A DNA stretch of 6,062 nucleotides, from positions 1 through 6,062 of the forward strand of contig PMSP01000178.1 in the NCBI GenBank assembly GCA_003168315.1. Direction: 5' to 3'. Position numbers and translations under genes: made by a program. The stretch's first letter is position 1. The number at the start of each line of letters is the position of its first letter. The notes under the pieces are model-generated. The model saw only the letters and a program-made list of their open reading frames with translations. It did not search any database and was not told the origin of the DNA. The DNA comes from Opitutaceae bacterium (GTDB taxonomy: Bacteria > Verrucomicrobiota > Verrucomicrobiia > Opitutales > Opitutaceae). Shown piece by piece: positions 5,970-6,062 of the stretch.

Positions 5970-6062
5970 TTACCGGCGCCGGTAGTCGCCGCGGCTGAAG
6001 TACTTCTCCAGCCAGACGTACATGCAGATGAAGAAGTAGCGGCTTCCCATCTCCTTGATCTT
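5970..6062 (-). CDS. C-terminal end of an unidentified protein (5' end outside window)
   Basis: The minus-strand frame is open from the window edge to TAA at 5970-5972, giving 30 residues. Coding nature is supported by G or C at almost every third codon position and by a sensible aromatic and basic composition: GSRYFFICMYVWLEKYF followed by a charged RGDYRRR tail. The hydrophobic stretch with a basic end could be a membrane-proximal helix and cytoplasmic tail, as at the C-termini of some polysaccharide glycosyltransferases. The fragment is too short for a family call. It lies 84 bp upstream of the reductase gene on the same strand and may belong to the same transcription unit. Confidence 0.6.
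   Translation of the reverse strand, partial: KIKEMGSRYFFICMYVWLEKYFSRGDYRRR

Overview
This 6.06 kb window is GC-rich bacterial DNA packed with surface-polysaccharide genes. Nearly all third codon positions in the real genes are G or C. The gene set (nucleotide-sugar synthesis plus glycosyltransferases) fits a bacterium building a rhamnose-containing glycan such as O-antigen, capsule or exopolysaccharide. The sequence does not fix the phylum. The mixed use of Shine-Dalgarno sites and the protein styles would suit a PVC-group or similar environmental Gram-negative, but that is a weak guess.

Layout. The left end (to 395) carries, on the + strand, the C-terminal tail of a YfhO-like multi-pass membrane protein. 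It converges on a minus-strand gene train that fills the rest of the window, with 19 bp between the two stop codons and a candidate hairpin spanning both. In transcription order (right to left) the train is: the last 30 codons of an unidentified gene at the right edge; an 84 bp gap; a NAD(P)-dependent epimerase/reductase resembling plant UER1 (NRS/ER) and mimivirus L780; rmlB; rmlA; a family-2 glycosyltransferase; and a two-domain family-4-type glycosyltransferase. From the reductase onward the gaps are 11, 18, 13 and 2 nt, so these five genes look like one operon.

How the genes work together. RmlA makes dTDP-glucose from glucose-1-phosphate and dTTP. RmlB converts it to dTDP-4-keto-6-deoxyglucose. 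The canonical bacterial route then needs RmlC (3,5-epimerase) and RmlD (4-reductase). Neither is present here as a canonical gene. Instead one 290-residue protein carries the reductase Tyr/Lys pair and also the Cys and Lys positions linked to 3,5-epimerisation in the eukaryotic bifunctional enzyme, so it may perform both last steps. The two glycosyltransferases would then use dTDP-L-rhamnose or other sugars to extend the glycan. This bifunctional-type gene inside an otherwise standard rmlBA operon is the most interesting point in the window.

No tRNA, rRNA, CRISPR array, insertion sequence or other mobile element is recognisable. The long plus-strand open frames opposite the minus-strand genes are GC-driven shadows.
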